Under the pieces are notes generated by a model. It was not told the origin of the DNA. It made no database searches and saw nothing but the letters and a program-made list of their open reading frames with translations. This document shows positions 22,875-35,171 of a DNA stretch of 64,000 nt, piece after piece (the first letter of the stretch is position 1; each line of letters begins with the position of its first letter). Location: positions 63,812,118-63,876,117 of the forward strand of contig CM060190.1 in the NCBI GenBank assembly GCA_030549335.1, given 5' to 3'. A program made the position numbers and the translations under genes. This stretch comes from Pontederia crassipes. Taxonomy: Eukaryota; Streptophyta; Magnoliopsida; Commelinales; Pontederiaceae.

Positions 22875-23087
22875 AGGAGATACTTTTAGGAGAACTTGGT
22901 CACCAGCTTGGAAGATCTGCTCTCGTCTGCCTTTGTCAGCATAACTCTTTTACCTTCTTTGAGCAGTCTTCATCCTTTGTTTAATCAATTTTATATTTTC
23001 AGCATACTTCACTGCTTCTTTCACTTCTTCCTTACTCATGATCTTTTTCTCGCCTACTTCACTCCAGTGGACAGGTGAACAACAAGG

Positions 23088-23760
23088 TCATCCATACAGG
23101 GCCTCAAAGGGTGGCATACCAATACTAGAATGGTAGTTGTTGTTATAAGCAAACTCAATCAAATGAATGTGCTCATCCCAGCTACCTTGCCAATCTAGTG
23201 CGCAGGTCCTTAACATGTCCTCTAGTGTCTGAATGGTCCTCTCAGACTGCCCATCCGTCTGAGGGTGGAATGCGGTACTAAAATTTAGCCTTGTACCAAA
23301 GACTTCCTGCATGCTCCTCCAGAATCTGACAGTGAATCTGGAGTCTCGATCAGACACTATGGACTCTGGGATACCATGGAGTCTGACTACTTCTCTCACA
23401 TACAAGTCTAGCAGACTCTCCACTGATTGTTTCCATCGAATTGGAATAAAGTGTGCCGCCTTTGTGAAGCGATTCACGACCACCCATATGACATCATGAC
23501 CTTTCTTGGTCCTAGGGAAGTTGGACACAAAATCCATAGTGATCTTATACCACTTCCATTGTAGAATTTCCAAAAGCTTTAACTTGCCATAAGGTCGTTG
23601 ATGCTCAATCTTGACTTGCTGGCACACTAGGCATCGGGACACATATTCCGCTATCTCTCTTTTCATGTCCGACCACCAGTAGCTACGCTAGACATCCTTA
23701 TGCATCTTAGTGCTACCGAGGTGGATAGCGAACTCTGACTTGTGGCACTCATCCAATACC
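23088..23760 (-). pseudogene. Integrase core of the chromovirus
   Basis: It contains the zinc-finger pair (H..H then CLVCQQ) and the catalytic triad D,D,E: TMDFVSNFP, IVSDRDSRFT and TDGQSERTIQ. The core is followed by FAYNNNYHSSIGMPPFEALYG. The triad itself is intact, but stops lie at the finger (before 23666) and at the end of the core (23088-23090), so no full integrase can be made. Confidence 0.9.
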
Positions 23761-23789
23761 TATCGTCGGACATCAGCGTCAGTGGGAAT

Positions 23790-24689
23790 TCACAATCTGT
23801 CCCGATATCTAATCCCTCCATCTACAGAGATCTGAAAATTTGCTGGTTCATTCTGGCACCTCTTCAGAACCTTTTGATATTCAGGATCTTCTTTCTGAGT
23901 AGCTATGATCCTGTCAATTAGGCTGTGCTTCATCTGATGCATCATCCATAGTGCTCCATTATTGCCCAGCTTAGGACACCATTGCTCAATCTCATTAAGC
24001 ATCTTGTATTCGCATAGTCTCATAAAAGCTAGCGAGCCTTTCCATTTCCTGCTCAATGCATCGGCGACTAAATTTGCTTTACCATAGTGGTAATTGATAA
24101 CAAATTCATAGTCCTTGAGGAGCTCAATCCATCGACGTTGTCTCATATTAAGATCCCTCTGCTCGAAGATGTACTTGAAGCTCTTGTGGTCAGTGAAGAT
24201 CTCGAATGTCTCTCCATACAAATAATGCCTCTAAATCTTCAAGACAAAGACCACAGCCGCCAATTCTAGATCATGTGTGGGGTAGTTCACCTCATACTTC
24301 TTCAGCTGTCGAGAAGCATAGGCCATTACCTTGCCGTGTTGCATCAGTACACAGCCCAATCCTGTTCCACATGCATCACTGTAGACCACGAAGCCTCCAC
24401 TGTCTATCGGTATGGTGAAAATCGGTGCCAAAGTCAGACGGTCCTTCAGAGTCTGAAAACTTTGCTCACACTTGTTTGTCCATATAAACTTTTCTGCCTT
24501 ATTTGTGAGATTCGTGAGGGGTGCAGCAATTTTGGAAAAGTCTCTGATAAACCTTCTGTAATAACCCGCTAAACCAAGGAAGTTGTGAATCTCAAAAGCA
24601 TTCTTCGGTCTTGTCCAATTCGTCACCGCCTCCACTTTCGCTGGGTCTACTGTAATGCCCTTCTTGAAGATTATGTGTCTCAAGAACAT
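23790..24689 (-). pseudogene. RNase H region of the chromovirus polyprotein
   Basis: The frames run [20 protein letters not shown] (connection after the RT), [33 protein letters not shown], then [20 protein letters not shown] and [16 protein letters not shown], the usual RNase H order. The stop at 24231-24233 stands where the family has Trp in KIWRHYL. The piece downstream ends at 23790. Confidence 0.9.
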
Positions 24690-24701
24690 GATCTCCTTCA
24701 G

Positions 24702-25577
24702 TCAGAATTCACACTTTGAAAGCTTGCCATAAAGCTTATGCTGTCTCAGGGTCTCCAACACTATCCTGAGGTGCTCTCGGTGTTGCTCTGAACTGGAAGA
24801 ATAGATCAGAATGTCATCTACGAACACTATGACAAACTGATCTAAATATAGTCGAAAGACCCTGTTCATTAAGTCCATGAACGCGTCAGGAGCGTTCGTC
24901 AGTCCAAATGGCATGACCAGGAACTCGTAGTGGCCATATCTTGATCAAAAAGCAGTTTTCGGTATGTCCTTTTCAGCCACTCTCAGCTGGTGGTAGCCAC
25001 TACACATGTCTATCTTAGAGAACACCGATGCTTTTGACAGCTGATAAAAAAGGTCATCTATCTGAGATAGGGGGTACTTATTCTTCATTGTCACTTTATT
25101 GAGCATCCTATAGTCAATACAGATCCGCATGGAGCTGTCCTTATTTTTGACAAACAAGACCGGTGCGCCCTAGGGTGAGATGCTCGGTCTAATAAATCAT
25201 TTGTCTAGTAGCTCATGTATCTGCTTCTTCAGCTCTTGCATCTCAGCAGGTGCCATGCGGTAGAGTGCTTTAGAGATGGGTGATGTCCCAAGGAGGAGCT
25301 CTATCTTAAAGTCGATTTTCCATTTTGGTGGTAGTCCGGATGTGTCCTTAGAAAATACATCTGGGAACTCCCGCACCACATCTATCTGTTGGAGCTCAGT
25401 GACAGGTGCATCCGTCTTGATCACACTAGCTAAGTACCCACAACATCCTTTCTGCAATAATTTCTGTGCCTTGATCGCTGAGACAATGACCTTGTTCTTT
25501 GTTGATGGAGTACCTCTGATCACTGTCTTAGGCTTGCCTTGCGTCCCTATAACGATCTTCTTCTGTTTACAGTGCAT
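24702..25577 (-). pseudogene. Reverse transcriptase region of the chromovirus polyprotein
   Basis: It contains FSKDTSGLPP (linker to protease), [55 protein letters not shown] and the catalytic FVDD box ([10 protein letters not shown]). Stops at 25197, 25170, 24945 and 24702 break it. Those at 25170 and 24702 stand at conserved Trp positions (SP-W-GAPV and CEF-W-LKE). Confidence 0.9.
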
Positions 25578-25598
25578 GGCTACGTCGTGATATGAAAG

Positions 25599-26123
25599 TC
25601 AATCCATCCCCAAGACAACATCGTAATTTACCATGGGGATGACTATGAGGTCTGTAGAAAAATTCTTCTTTTCCACATTAACAGGTACATTCGGAGTGTA
25701 CCTAGCAGCATAGAGAGTACCCATAGGTGTACTCACACGCATAGCATGGGGCATCTGCTTAAGAGGTAAATCAAGTGTTTGGGCACACGACTCCGAAATA
25801 AACGAGTGTGTAGCCCTATAGTCAAATAGAATAGTAGCAAACAAATTGGCGATAGGGAGAGTACCTCTAATGACATTGTCATTTTGGGCTGCTTCTGCTT
25901 CTAAGTTGTGCACACGACTTTGCACAACGGGGTTCGCACCTCCTGCTGCCCGGTTCTCTCTACCTCCTTTGACATTCTGTAGGCAATTTTGAATAAAGTG
26001 TCTGAACTGTCCACACTGAATGCAAGAGACGTACAACCTATGGCACTCTCCATCATGATGATGGCCACAGTGAGAACATAAAGGTTTCTGTGGCACTTGT
26101 GGCTGGCACGGTGGTGATGACAA
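25599..26123 (-). pseudogene. Nucleocapsid zinc knuckle and aspartic protease of the chromovirus
   Basis: A CCHC knuckle (CIQCGQFRHFIQNC) is followed by the protease. Its active-site region reads LFDYRATHSFIS; the usual D-S/T-G triad has become D-Y-R, so catalysis would be lost. The segment ends at VVLGMD followed by a stop (25599-25601) where the family has Trp. Confidence 0.85.
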
Positions 26124-26174
26124 TTGTCTCAGTGGCTGTGCTTGCAGTGGCGCAGGGTGTGGCTGAGCTTGAGC

Positions 26175-27047
26175 CTACCGTGGAGCTTTCCTCTGCTGGT
26201 ATGGTCGGAAACGACAGTCACGGCGATCGTTCCTTTTAAATGTTCGCGGGTCTTCCGTCCGAGGTCTGGGCTGCTCTATTGCTTTGGCTGGAGCTTTGGC
26301 CTTACGTTTAGCTTGATCCTTTTTCATGTGTGTGGCCAACCTTACAACCTTCTCCAGATCTTCACAGTCTCCAAACAGGACTTCAGTTTTCAGTGTTTGC
26401 TGCAGTCCATTAATGAACTTGTTAGCCCGAATGCGCCCTTCAAATGGCATCGGGCAATACTGCTCCAGCTAGATGAACTGGGTATGGTAATCCGTCACAG
26501 ACATAGTTTCCTGTTGTAGTTGCAGGAACTCCTCTTGTTTGTTGATGCGATTATGCTCGGGAGTGTAGCGAGTTATAAAGGCACCCTTGAATTCACCCCA
26601 AGCAATATTCTCTTCCTCCAGTCCTCTGAACCTGATGGCCTTTGTAGTCTTCCACCAGCCCATTACAGTATCAGTAAGCATGTAAGTGGCATATAAGACC
26701 TTGCGTCCATCAGCACACCTCATCAGCTTGAAGATGCGGTCCATGGTCTTTATCCACTCTTCAGCCTTGAAAAAGTCCGCCTTCCCATCATACTGAGGCG
26801 GATGAAGTTTCAGGAAGGCTTGAATGGTGTCCTCAGACGCCTCATGGCGTGCTCCATGATTGCGGCGTCTAGACGCTGGCGGACTGCCCCCAGCCTGACT
26901 ACCTTCAAGTGGAGCAAACTCATTCACGTGTTCTTCTATTGCCGCTCTAGCTGCGCGGTCTCTGCCTCGGTCGTGGCCTGGCGCACAGCCTCGGCCACGA
27001 CCACGTTCGCGACCCGGTTGGGCCTCCATCTCAAGGAGTGGGCCTTC
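26175..27047 (-). pseudogene. Gag of the chromovirus, main part
   Basis: The frame enters from the LTR boundary of the inserted Athila element at 27047, passes an internal ATG at 27029, and continues through an Arg-rich stretch (RERGRGRG) and a retrotransposon Gag domain (FLKLHPPQYDG, WIKTMDRIFKL, YMLTDTVMGWWKTT). Stops at 26469 and 26175 interrupt it. The first 23 codons of the same frame lie at 39896-39828. Confidence 0.9.
27043..27047. repeat. Left target-site duplication of the Athila element
   Basis: CCTTC lies directly left of the LTR start at 27048. The right flank at 39823-39827 reads CTTTC, one transition different. The insertion point is inside the chromovirus gag. Confidence 0.75.
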
Positions 27048-28817
27048 TGATAGTGAAATTTATGGGTGTAGTGATAACTTGCTGAATTTTAAGAAAAGTG
27101 TAATTTTTTTAATTTTTGGTCCCCCAACTCACTAACTGCAAGTGTATAGGTAAGTTGTAGTAAACTCAGATTGTCGTATCTACAAAAATTTGATGCCTAA
27201 GACTCCCTATAGCAATCTAGACTAGTTCTACTTTAGTGACTAAAAATAGGAAATTAAGGGAATTTGAAAAAAAAAAACAGATTTTTAATTGTGCAAAATG
27301 ATAACTATTTTTGAGATTTTGGAAATCTGTCAAATCTAAACTATAAATGCTAGATTAGAAGTTAAAATGGTTAAACTATTAATGAGGAAAGTTCTCCTAT
27401 GAATTGGAGTTCATCTAACTTAATTATGGATGGAATGGAACAATTTATCATTTTTTTAGTTAAATCCAATTCAACCTTTAAAATGGCTGATTTCACAGCT
27501 CAATTAGACCAGAACTAAATAATATATTGTCATATGATTGTTAGCCAAGTTGAATTAGAAAAGGATCCTCATTAAAATCCAAGTTATCATTAGGTTCAAC
27601 TCAATGCACTTGCTGATTGTTTGGCAATTTCAATAAAATCTAAAATGATAACTTCTAAATTGCACATTGAAAATGAAAGAAATGCTTCAATTAACTGAAC
27701 AGGGATAAAATCAATCCAATATTAACGCAAATACTTCTTGGTTTATCTCTAAACTACAGGAGGATTTAAAATCAGCTTCTCAGAAATTCAAATGAAATCC
27801 ACATTTCCATTAATGAATTGGATAGAAATCAGCACCTAATACAAGTTTGAGGAATAAAAAATTGTCATTGCTCCTTGGCTCATCTCTGAATCTCAAGGAG
27901 GACCTAAAAATCATCTATCAATGGTGAATTAAGTAGGGCTTAACAATGACAATCAGATTCCAAAGAAATCAGAAATCACAATTCAGCAAGAATATTTCAG
28001 AAATCAGATTAGAAAAATAGCAAGAAAATCAGCAATGCTTCTCATTGGAATTCTAAATTTGCTAAGTGCTTATTGACCCATCTCTGGACAACAAGAAATC
28101 CTTAGGGTTCACCTTTCAGTGATTGAATGAAATTGGAGATTCAATTAGCAAATCAGATTCCGATAAATTTCAGAAAATATATTTCGGGAATATAATTTCA
28201 GAAATCAGAATTGGAGGACAGGTTTGAATCATAAAATGCCAAGGTATCTTGATTCATTTCTGAACAAGACTTGGACCAATATCAACATCTCAGTTGCTCA
28301 ATTAATCAAATCCCCAATGGCAAATCAGATTCAAACAGTTCACAGAAATCAGAAAATCAGATTCAGGAAGTTCAGAAAATCAGGAAATCAGATTTCAGAA
28401 ATGGAATCCAAAAACTTATCACTGATTCTTAATTCATATCTGAACAAAGGTTAGATCAAATGACAACGTCTCAGTTGTAAATATAAGTAGGACCTAATAA
28501 TGATAAGAACAGATTCATTTCAATGCAAAAATCTAAAAAACTAAATTGATAACAGTTTGAGATTAATTTCTATCCATATCCATCTAAATTAACCTAAACT
28601 ACTTCCCGATCCTAGGAGACATGGAGTTTAACTCCTCATAATTACAAAATTTGAAACAAAATGGATTGAAGAACAGGTATAAATCATCCTGGTTTAAAGC
28701 TTCTCGGCCAGAACTCCAGCAGCTCAGCAATCCAGCTTCAAACCCTTGCTCCTTGGTGCAGAAACTCTCCACCAAACCCTGCAATGGCCAGCCTCCTTTC
28801 CCCTCCAGAAATTCCAG

Positions 28818-28825
28818 CTTTTATA
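28818..28825 (-). promoter_or_regulatory. TATA box of the Athila 3' LTR
   Basis: The minus strand reads GATATAAAAGC, a good plant TATA element, followed by GC-richer sequence. The other LTR has a worn version at about 38793-38802. Confidence 0.5.
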
Positions 28826-29239
28826 TCCCTTTTGTCCACCATTTGATCAGCATCTTAATGTTCTACTATGCCCTGATTATGCCATCTGCCCCTGCTATGA
28901 ATTTTCTGCTGCTGCAGCAACTTTTTGGACAGAAAAAGTAGATGGTCCCCCATACTTTTTCCCTTTGCGCAGCCTTGTTATACCTGCTGGAAAGTTCACA
29001 ACGCCAAACATCAAAGCCCTTGAATAGGATTTAAACAAATAAAGCTTTATAACAGTGGTATATATTAGCTCAAACACCAAATAGGATTGGGTGTTGTGCA
29101 TGAATGAAAATCACAAATTAAAATTGATAACTTATGGAAACCGGAATGATAACTTTACAAATTTCATGGAAAATGTCCAAATATGAGTGGTCAAAGCATT
29201 AAAGGCCTCAAATGAGTTAGGGTGGCAAGTGAGTGAAGT

Positions 29240-29670
29240 CAGAAATCAAATATGAATAAGATTTCATAAAAATAATAACTTGGGTGCCAAAACGATAACT
29301 TGTTTGCCTTAAAAACAATAACTTGTCATAACTTTTGTTGTGGTTATCCATATGTGATTAAATTTGAACAACAATGAGCTAGGACAATAATATAATGAAT
29401 GCCTAAGGCCTTTGTGCAGAATTGATAGTTTTACATATCGAAATGATAGTTTTGTCCTTTAACGATAACTTGGCAATGGAAAAATGATAACTTGTTCAAA
29501 TGGACTTAAAACTTTGCACAAGTTGAGATATGACCATCCAAATATGATTCATACATGATAATAATGGATTTAGGGCAAGAAAATCATTGAAAATTAGTTC
29601 ACTCAAAATAATGATAATTTGACATATATGAGTGATAACTTGTCTAAAAAAATGATAACTTGGTATAGAA
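29240..29670. repeat. Cluster of (T/C)GATAACTTG motifs in the LTR U3
   Basis: ATAACTTG recurs at about 29275, 29294, 29322, 29462, 29486, 29634 and 29654, mostly preceded by TGA or CGA. The motif also occurs outside the cluster (27076, 30745-30770, 34573, 36932) and in the same places of the other LTR. Confidence 0.7.
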
Positions 29671-29866
29671 ATGAATTATTTATGGATTTTGGCATTTCAG
29701 AACCTATATGTACATGGAATTAAATATAAAGTGAGGAAGATCAACTAGTTATCACAATCTATGCATTCCAAATATAATTGGCCAAAAGGTAGGCAAAAAT
29801 AGGGCTCGATATGAATGAAATGTATCTAAAATGGGATAGAAACTTGTAGTGATTAGCTGGTGATCA

Positions 29867-29882
29867 AACTCCCCCAAGCTTA
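29867..29882 (-). other. Polypurine tract of the Athila-type element
   Basis: The minus strand reads TAAGCTTGGGGGAGTT directly against TGATCA of the LTR, the expected plus-strand primer. Confidence 0.85.
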
Positions 29883-31399
29883 GTCTTTTGCTTGTCTTCA
29901 AGCAAAACATTCAGAAATTAAGGACAAATTTAAATTTACCATTCACAAATGAATAGGAAAAATCAGCTAAATAAGATCCAAATGAGTTTCCCACTTTGCT
30001 AACATTCCATCTCATTCTTTCCAATCCCAAATTCTAGCTGAGGAGTCATAAAGGTTAAAGCAAATTTAAGCCATGATAGAAGTACTAACATTAACTAATT
30101 TGGATTACAAGGATTGTCAACTTTACTAAAAAGTTTGAAACATCAATCTCTTCATGAACAGATTTTTCTTTCATTGCTTAAACAAATTTGAAAACCTGAC
30201 TTTTATTCATGAGGATGCAATAAACATGTTTGAACCTAATTTTTATTCATGCTGATCACAGGATAAAAATCCTGGCTTTATTTAGGAGAGTTCCATTTTG
30301 GAATTTTCACTCTCTTTATTCATGTATGCATGCAATGCAAAATGCAACTTTTCACTTTTTTTTTTCATTTTTTTTCTTTTTCTATTCTGTTCATGAAGTG
30401 AGCAATGGTTCAAAATCAAGTATAGATTAAATCATTAAATGCAAATAGTCAAGATTTCCTATTTAACATGGCAGCAAGATCATTGACTCCTTTCTAGACG
30501 TCTTCTACTTTACAATTAGTCCATGAATGTCAGCTAGTGTTACCCATAAAAAGAACAATTTCAGCTGAAAATTTATTCAAATGCATCTGAATTTATAATG
30601 TTAATTAAAGCAAGAAGACTAATGGCCAAGTTGGCCACTTGGTATTGCAGTGTACTAATTTTCATAATGAAGTATTCTATTCATTTCAGAGTTAAAATAA
30701 ATTCAGAATTGAGTTGAGCCCAAAAAATAATAACCAAATGATAACTAGTGATAACTTATGATAACTTACAAAACCTACTAATAACCTGGTGATAAATGAT
30801 ATATGGACATTTAAATCAATTGAAAACATAGTATAAATGTTAAAAAAGCACCAGATTTCCTCCCCCAAGCTTAGCCTCAACACTGTCCACAGTGTTGTAA
30901 AGTGAAGGCAAGGGAGAGGGATGAGAGGGTATGAAATTTTGCATTTAATCCCTTCCAATGGGTCTTGCATCTCAATCAGGGGCTTAGGGTGATCCATTCT
31001 TCGTGAATTTTAACCAATCCCGCAGAGAAATGGGAGATATCAGTGGGACATTAAATTTTAGATTTTTAGGGTGCACAATTCAACAATGCATTGAAATTCA
31101 CTGAAATCCACTGAAATGCAGCTAAGATGGAATGGGATAACTGACTTGCATGATGATTCAGATAGTAATATCATGATTTCAGCATGAGAGAAAAGATTAT
31201 ATCAGTTATCATTGGGATTTCAGTGAGAAAAAAATCAAAAGTGAGGGTAGGAGTACTCCCTTCTTTCAAATTGTGGATGGATCTGATTCCTCCCTTCTTT
31301 ATTCCTGCAAAATAAAAAAGTTAAGTGTAAAATGACTTGGTTACCTCCCAAGAAGTCCCCTACTTTAATGTCTTAGGCTGGACATCTTTCTACTTGAAT
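29883..31399 (-). other. 3' non-coding region of the Athila-type element
   Basis: This region lies between integrase and 3' LTR, where Athila elements may carry an env-like gene. The longest frame (30692-30997) has no recognisable features and spans a polypurine copy, so I do not call it. A second purine tract matching the real one lies at 30861-30875. Confidence 0.6.
30861..30875 (-). repeat. Second, internal copy of the polypurine tract
   Basis: CTCCCCCAAGCTTAG (plus) at 30861-30875 is identical over 15 bases to 29869-29883 next to the LTR. Confidence 0.8.
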
Positions 31400-32620
31400 T
31401 CAGCTAGGCAAACTTGACAATTCTTGCAAATTCAGCACCTCCTTAGCTGATTCTTGAACTGTGGGATTATATGGCTTCAACCTCTGTCCATTAACCTTGA
31501 ATACATCATCCTTATCATTCAGAAGGTTCACAGCACCATAAGGATAAACTTTGTGGACTTTGAAGAGTCCACTCCACCTTGATTTCAACTTTGCAAGAAA
31601 TAGTTTTAACCTTGAATTAAACAATAATACCAAGTCTCCAACCTTGAATTCCTTATTCAGAATTCTGCTATCATGCCATCTCTTGATCCTTTCCTTATAA
31701 AATTCTGAATTATGGTAGGCATTTAGCCTAATCTCATTCAACTCATCAATTTGGAGAAGTCTCTTTTGTCCACATGCTTGCATATCAAAATTGAGTGCCT
31801 TTATTGTCCAATATGCCTTATGCTTCAACTCAATTGGTAGGTGACAAGTTTTTCCATAGACCAACTTATAAGGAAAAGTGCCTATAGGAGTTTTATAGGC
31901 TGTCCTATATGCCCAAAGTGCCTCATTTAGCCTCAAACTTTAATCCTTCATAGTCAAGGAAACTGTTTTCTCCAATATGGCCTTGATTTCCCTATTTGAA
32001 ATTTCTGCTTGGCCATTTGTTTGAAGATGATATGCAGTGGAGACCTTGTGTTTAACTCCATACTTGTTTAGGAGGTTCTCAAAATACTTTTTAATGAAAT
32101 GACTGCCTCCATCACTTATAACCACCCTTGGAGTTCCAAATTTTGGAAAGATTACATCCTTGAATAACTTGATAACAACCCTGGAATCAGCAACTATTGT
32201 GGGGATGTCTTCTATCTACTTGGACACATAATTAGCAGCCAACAATATGAATTTGTATTCAAAGGAGTTAGGAAAGGGCCCCATGTAATCAATGCCCCAA
32301 ACATCAAAAATTTCAAATTCTAGGATTCCATTATGTGACATTTCATTCCTCCTAGAGATTGACCCTGTTCTTTGGCACACATCACAACTTTTAACATATA
32401 AAGGGCATCTTTGAACAAAGAAGGCCAATAGAAATCAGATTGTAGAATTTTTACAGATGTCTTCTGTGTTGTACCATGCCCACCATATGGAGATGAGTGG
32501 CAAGCCTCTAAGATCTCCTGAAATTCAGATTGTGGTATACATCTCCTATATATGCCATCAGGGAACTTTTTGAATAAGAGGGGATCATCCCAATAGAAGT
32601 CCTTCAAGTCATGAAAGAAT
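31400..32620 (-). pseudogene. Integrase of the Athila-type element
   Basis: The zinc-binding part (CHSSPYGGHGTTQKT ... CDVCQRTG) is split by a frameshift near 32400. The triad lies in [19 protein letters not shown] and [13 protein letters not shown]. The C-terminal part (LNEALWAYRTAYKTPIGTFP, KVGDLVLLFNSRLKLF, KVNGQRLKPY) is open for 178 codons at 31936-31400. Stops separate the pieces near 32216, 31940 and 31937. Confidence 0.9.
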
Positions 32621-32731
32621 TTCTTCTTCTATTGGTAGGTGTAATCAGAAGGAATGATTCCACATATTAAGTAATTGACAATATCAGCATACCAAGGGGT
32701 AGGGACAATTGATATGGCCATTAGGTAATCA

Positions 32732-33399
32732 TCAGGGGAAAGAATCATTGATAGGAATTGATGGAAAGTCCTGAATTTCTTCCATTCTTGACAAGTGATC
32801 AGCAACCAAATTTTTTGTCCCTCTTTTGTCCTTGATTTCTACATCAAACTCTTGCAGCAATAGGATCCATCTTATGAGCCTTGGCTTGGATTCCTTCTTG
32901 TTGATCAGATGCCTTACTGCCTGGTGATCAGTGAAGACAATTACTTTAGATCTAATCAAATAAGATCTGAATTTGTTAAAGGCAAACACAACAGCCAACA
33001 ATTCCTTTTCAGTGGTGGCATATTGACTTGAGCTTCATTCAATGTCTTGCTAGCATAACATATAACATAGTGCTTCCTCTTTTTGGTTTGGCCCAACACT
33101 GCCCCTATTGCCTGGTTAGAAGCATCACACATAGTCTCAAAGGGCAATGCCCAATCTGGTGGATGCACTATGGGGGCTGAAGTAAGGGCTTCCTTCAAGT
33201 GGTTGAAAGCCTTTAAGCAATCTTCATCAAAATTGAACTCAACATATTTGACCAGCAACCTTGTGAGGGGTCTGGTTATCATTGAAAAGTATTTAATGAA
33301 TCTTCTATAGAAGCATGCATGCCCTAAGAAACTCCTTATAGTCTTCCCATTCTTTGGAGGCGGCAACTTCTCAATTACTTCAATCTTGGCATTATCCAT
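32732..33399 (-). pseudogene. RNase H region of the Athila-type element
   Basis: It reads SFLGHACFYRRFIKYFSMIT, then FETMCDASNQAIGAVLGQ and [14 protein letters not shown] frameshift at about 33000 leads into [20 protein letters not shown] and [12 protein letters not shown]. The order and residues are typical of Ty3/gypsy RNase H; the frameshift alone would inactivate it. Confidence 0.9.
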
Positions 33400-33419
33400 C
33401 TCAATTCCTCTACTTGAAA

Positions 33420-34166
33420 CAACATGTCCTAAGACAATCCCTTCTTAGACTATAAAATGGCACTTCTCCCAATTGAGGATCAAGTTGGACTCTCTACATC
33501 TTTGTAGCACCTTGGTTAAATTTTTTAGGCAACTCTCAAAGGAATCTCTATAAATTGAAAAATCATCCATGAAGACTTCCATAATTTCTTCAATAAAATC
33601 TGAAAGATTGACATCATGCATCATTGAAAAGTGACAGGTGCATTACATAGGCCAAAGGGCATCCTCCTATAAGCAAATGTCACATATGGACGTGTGAAAG
33701 TAGTCTTGTGTTGATCTTGAGGGTGAATTGGGATTTGCAAGAAGCCTGAGTATCCATCTAGGTAACAGAAGTGGGAGTGCATTGCCAACCTTTTTAACAT
33801 CTGATCGAAGGGCAATGGGAAATGGTCCTTCCTTGTTGCCTTGTTTAACTTCTTGAAGTCTATACACATTCTCCACCTTGTAATTGTCCTGGTGGATATC
33901 AATTCATCTGAATCTGACTTCACTACTGTGATCCCTCCCTTCTTTGGCACAACTTGCACAGGGCTAACCCATTCACTATCTGAAATTGAGTAGATGATTC
34001 CAGCTTTTAGCAACTTCAATACTTCCTTCTTGACCACTTCCTTCATGACAAGATTGAGTCTTCTTTGGCATTCAATGGAGGATTTATAGTTGTCCTCCAT
34101 TGGGATCATGTGCATGCAAATTGAGGGATTAATACCCTTGATATCATCAATAGAATAACCAAACAC
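33420..34166 (-). pseudogene. Reverse transcriptase of the Athila-type element
   Basis: Signatures are AGIIYSISDSEWVSPVQVVP, WRMCIDFKKLNKATRKDHFP, FCYLDGYSGFLQIPIHPQDQ, FAYRRMPFGLCNAP and the catalytic box in EVFMDDFSIY (about 33570). Stops at 33621-33623 (where the family has Arg after TFQ) and near 33448 break the frame. Confidence 0.9.
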
Positions 34167-34412
34167 CTCCTTGTACAGCCTTAGTTTTTTCAGCAGGTCT
34201 TCAACTTGATTCTTGAGCAGATTTGCATTGAAGATAACTGGAAATGTTGAATTCTACCCCAAGAATTCATACTTCAGGTTATTGGGGAGAGGCTTGAGTT
34301 CCAATTTGGAAGAATTGGCTTGAGTTGAGTTGTCTTGTTCAGCAATGATAACTTCCTGCACTTGGTGTTGATTTTCTGAATTTTTCACTGATTTGGACAG
34401 ATTTAATGCTAA

Positions 34413-35141
34413 TTAGTATGTTGCAGCCTCTGGATCCTCTAATTCCTTCAAATGGTCAAACATAAGGTATCTTTGCAATGGATCTTCAATGGGTATTATT
34501 ATTGAGGCCTGCTCCACAATTTGATCAATATGTCCATCCCCAAAATTATCTTGTTGACAAGCTGGCCTGCTGATAACTTGTGCAAGGTTGAACTCTATCT
34601 TGTCTTCACCAATTTGAAAGGTCAATCTCTCCTCCTTAACATCAATAATAGCTCCAGCAGTGGCAAGAAAGGGTCTTCCAAGCAAGATTGGTGTATTCAG
34701 ATGCTCATCCATATCCAAAATTACAAAGTCCACTGGTATATAGAATTTTCCAACCTTTAACGGTATGTCTTCAATGATTCCATGGGGATATTTGATTGAC
34801 CTATCAGCCAGCTGTAGAGACATATTAGTGGGCTTCATATCTCCTACTTCAAGTTTCCTGCATAGAGATAATAGTATAACACTCACAGAAGCACCTAAGT
34901 CACACATGGCCCTTTGAATTTTTCTATTTCCTATCTCACATAGAATGGAGAAACTCTCTGGATCCTTTAGCTTCGGAGGCAACTTATTTTGAATTATTGC
35001 AGAAGCCTCTTCAGTTAGTGCAATAGTTTCACATTCCATAATTCTCCTCTTCTTGGTTAGGATTTCCTTCAAAAATTTTGCATATGAAGGCATCTCTTGA
35101 ATGGTTTCAACAAATGACACATTGATGTATAGCTTCTTCAA
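34413..35141 (-). pseudogene. Protease region of the Athila-type element
   Basis: The aspartic-protease segment reads RAMCDLGASVSVILLSLCRK ... ILLGRPFLATAGAIIDV. The D-L-G-A core and ILGRPFL-type flap are typical of Athila. The frame of 242 codons is open, but stops on both sides cut it from Gag and RT. Confidence 0.85.
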
Positions 35142-35171
35142 GATCTCTACAAACCTTCCATATTGCTGATC

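Larger units (their letters stand above)
27048..29866 (-). mobile_element. 3' LTR of the Athila-type element
   Basis: It starts (minus) TGATCACCAGC at 29866 and ends at TGATAGTG (plus) at 27048. It is colinear with 37053-39822 over its full length. A TATA box (TATAAAAG, minus) lies at 28825-28818 in a GC-richer zone. Many TGATAACTTG motifs are scattered through it. Confidence 0.93.

Noticed and set aside
30692-30997. 101-codon frame as a possible env-like gene of the Athila element
   Set aside because: It is short, runs through the second polypurine tract, and lacks a clear signal peptide plus transmembrane layout.
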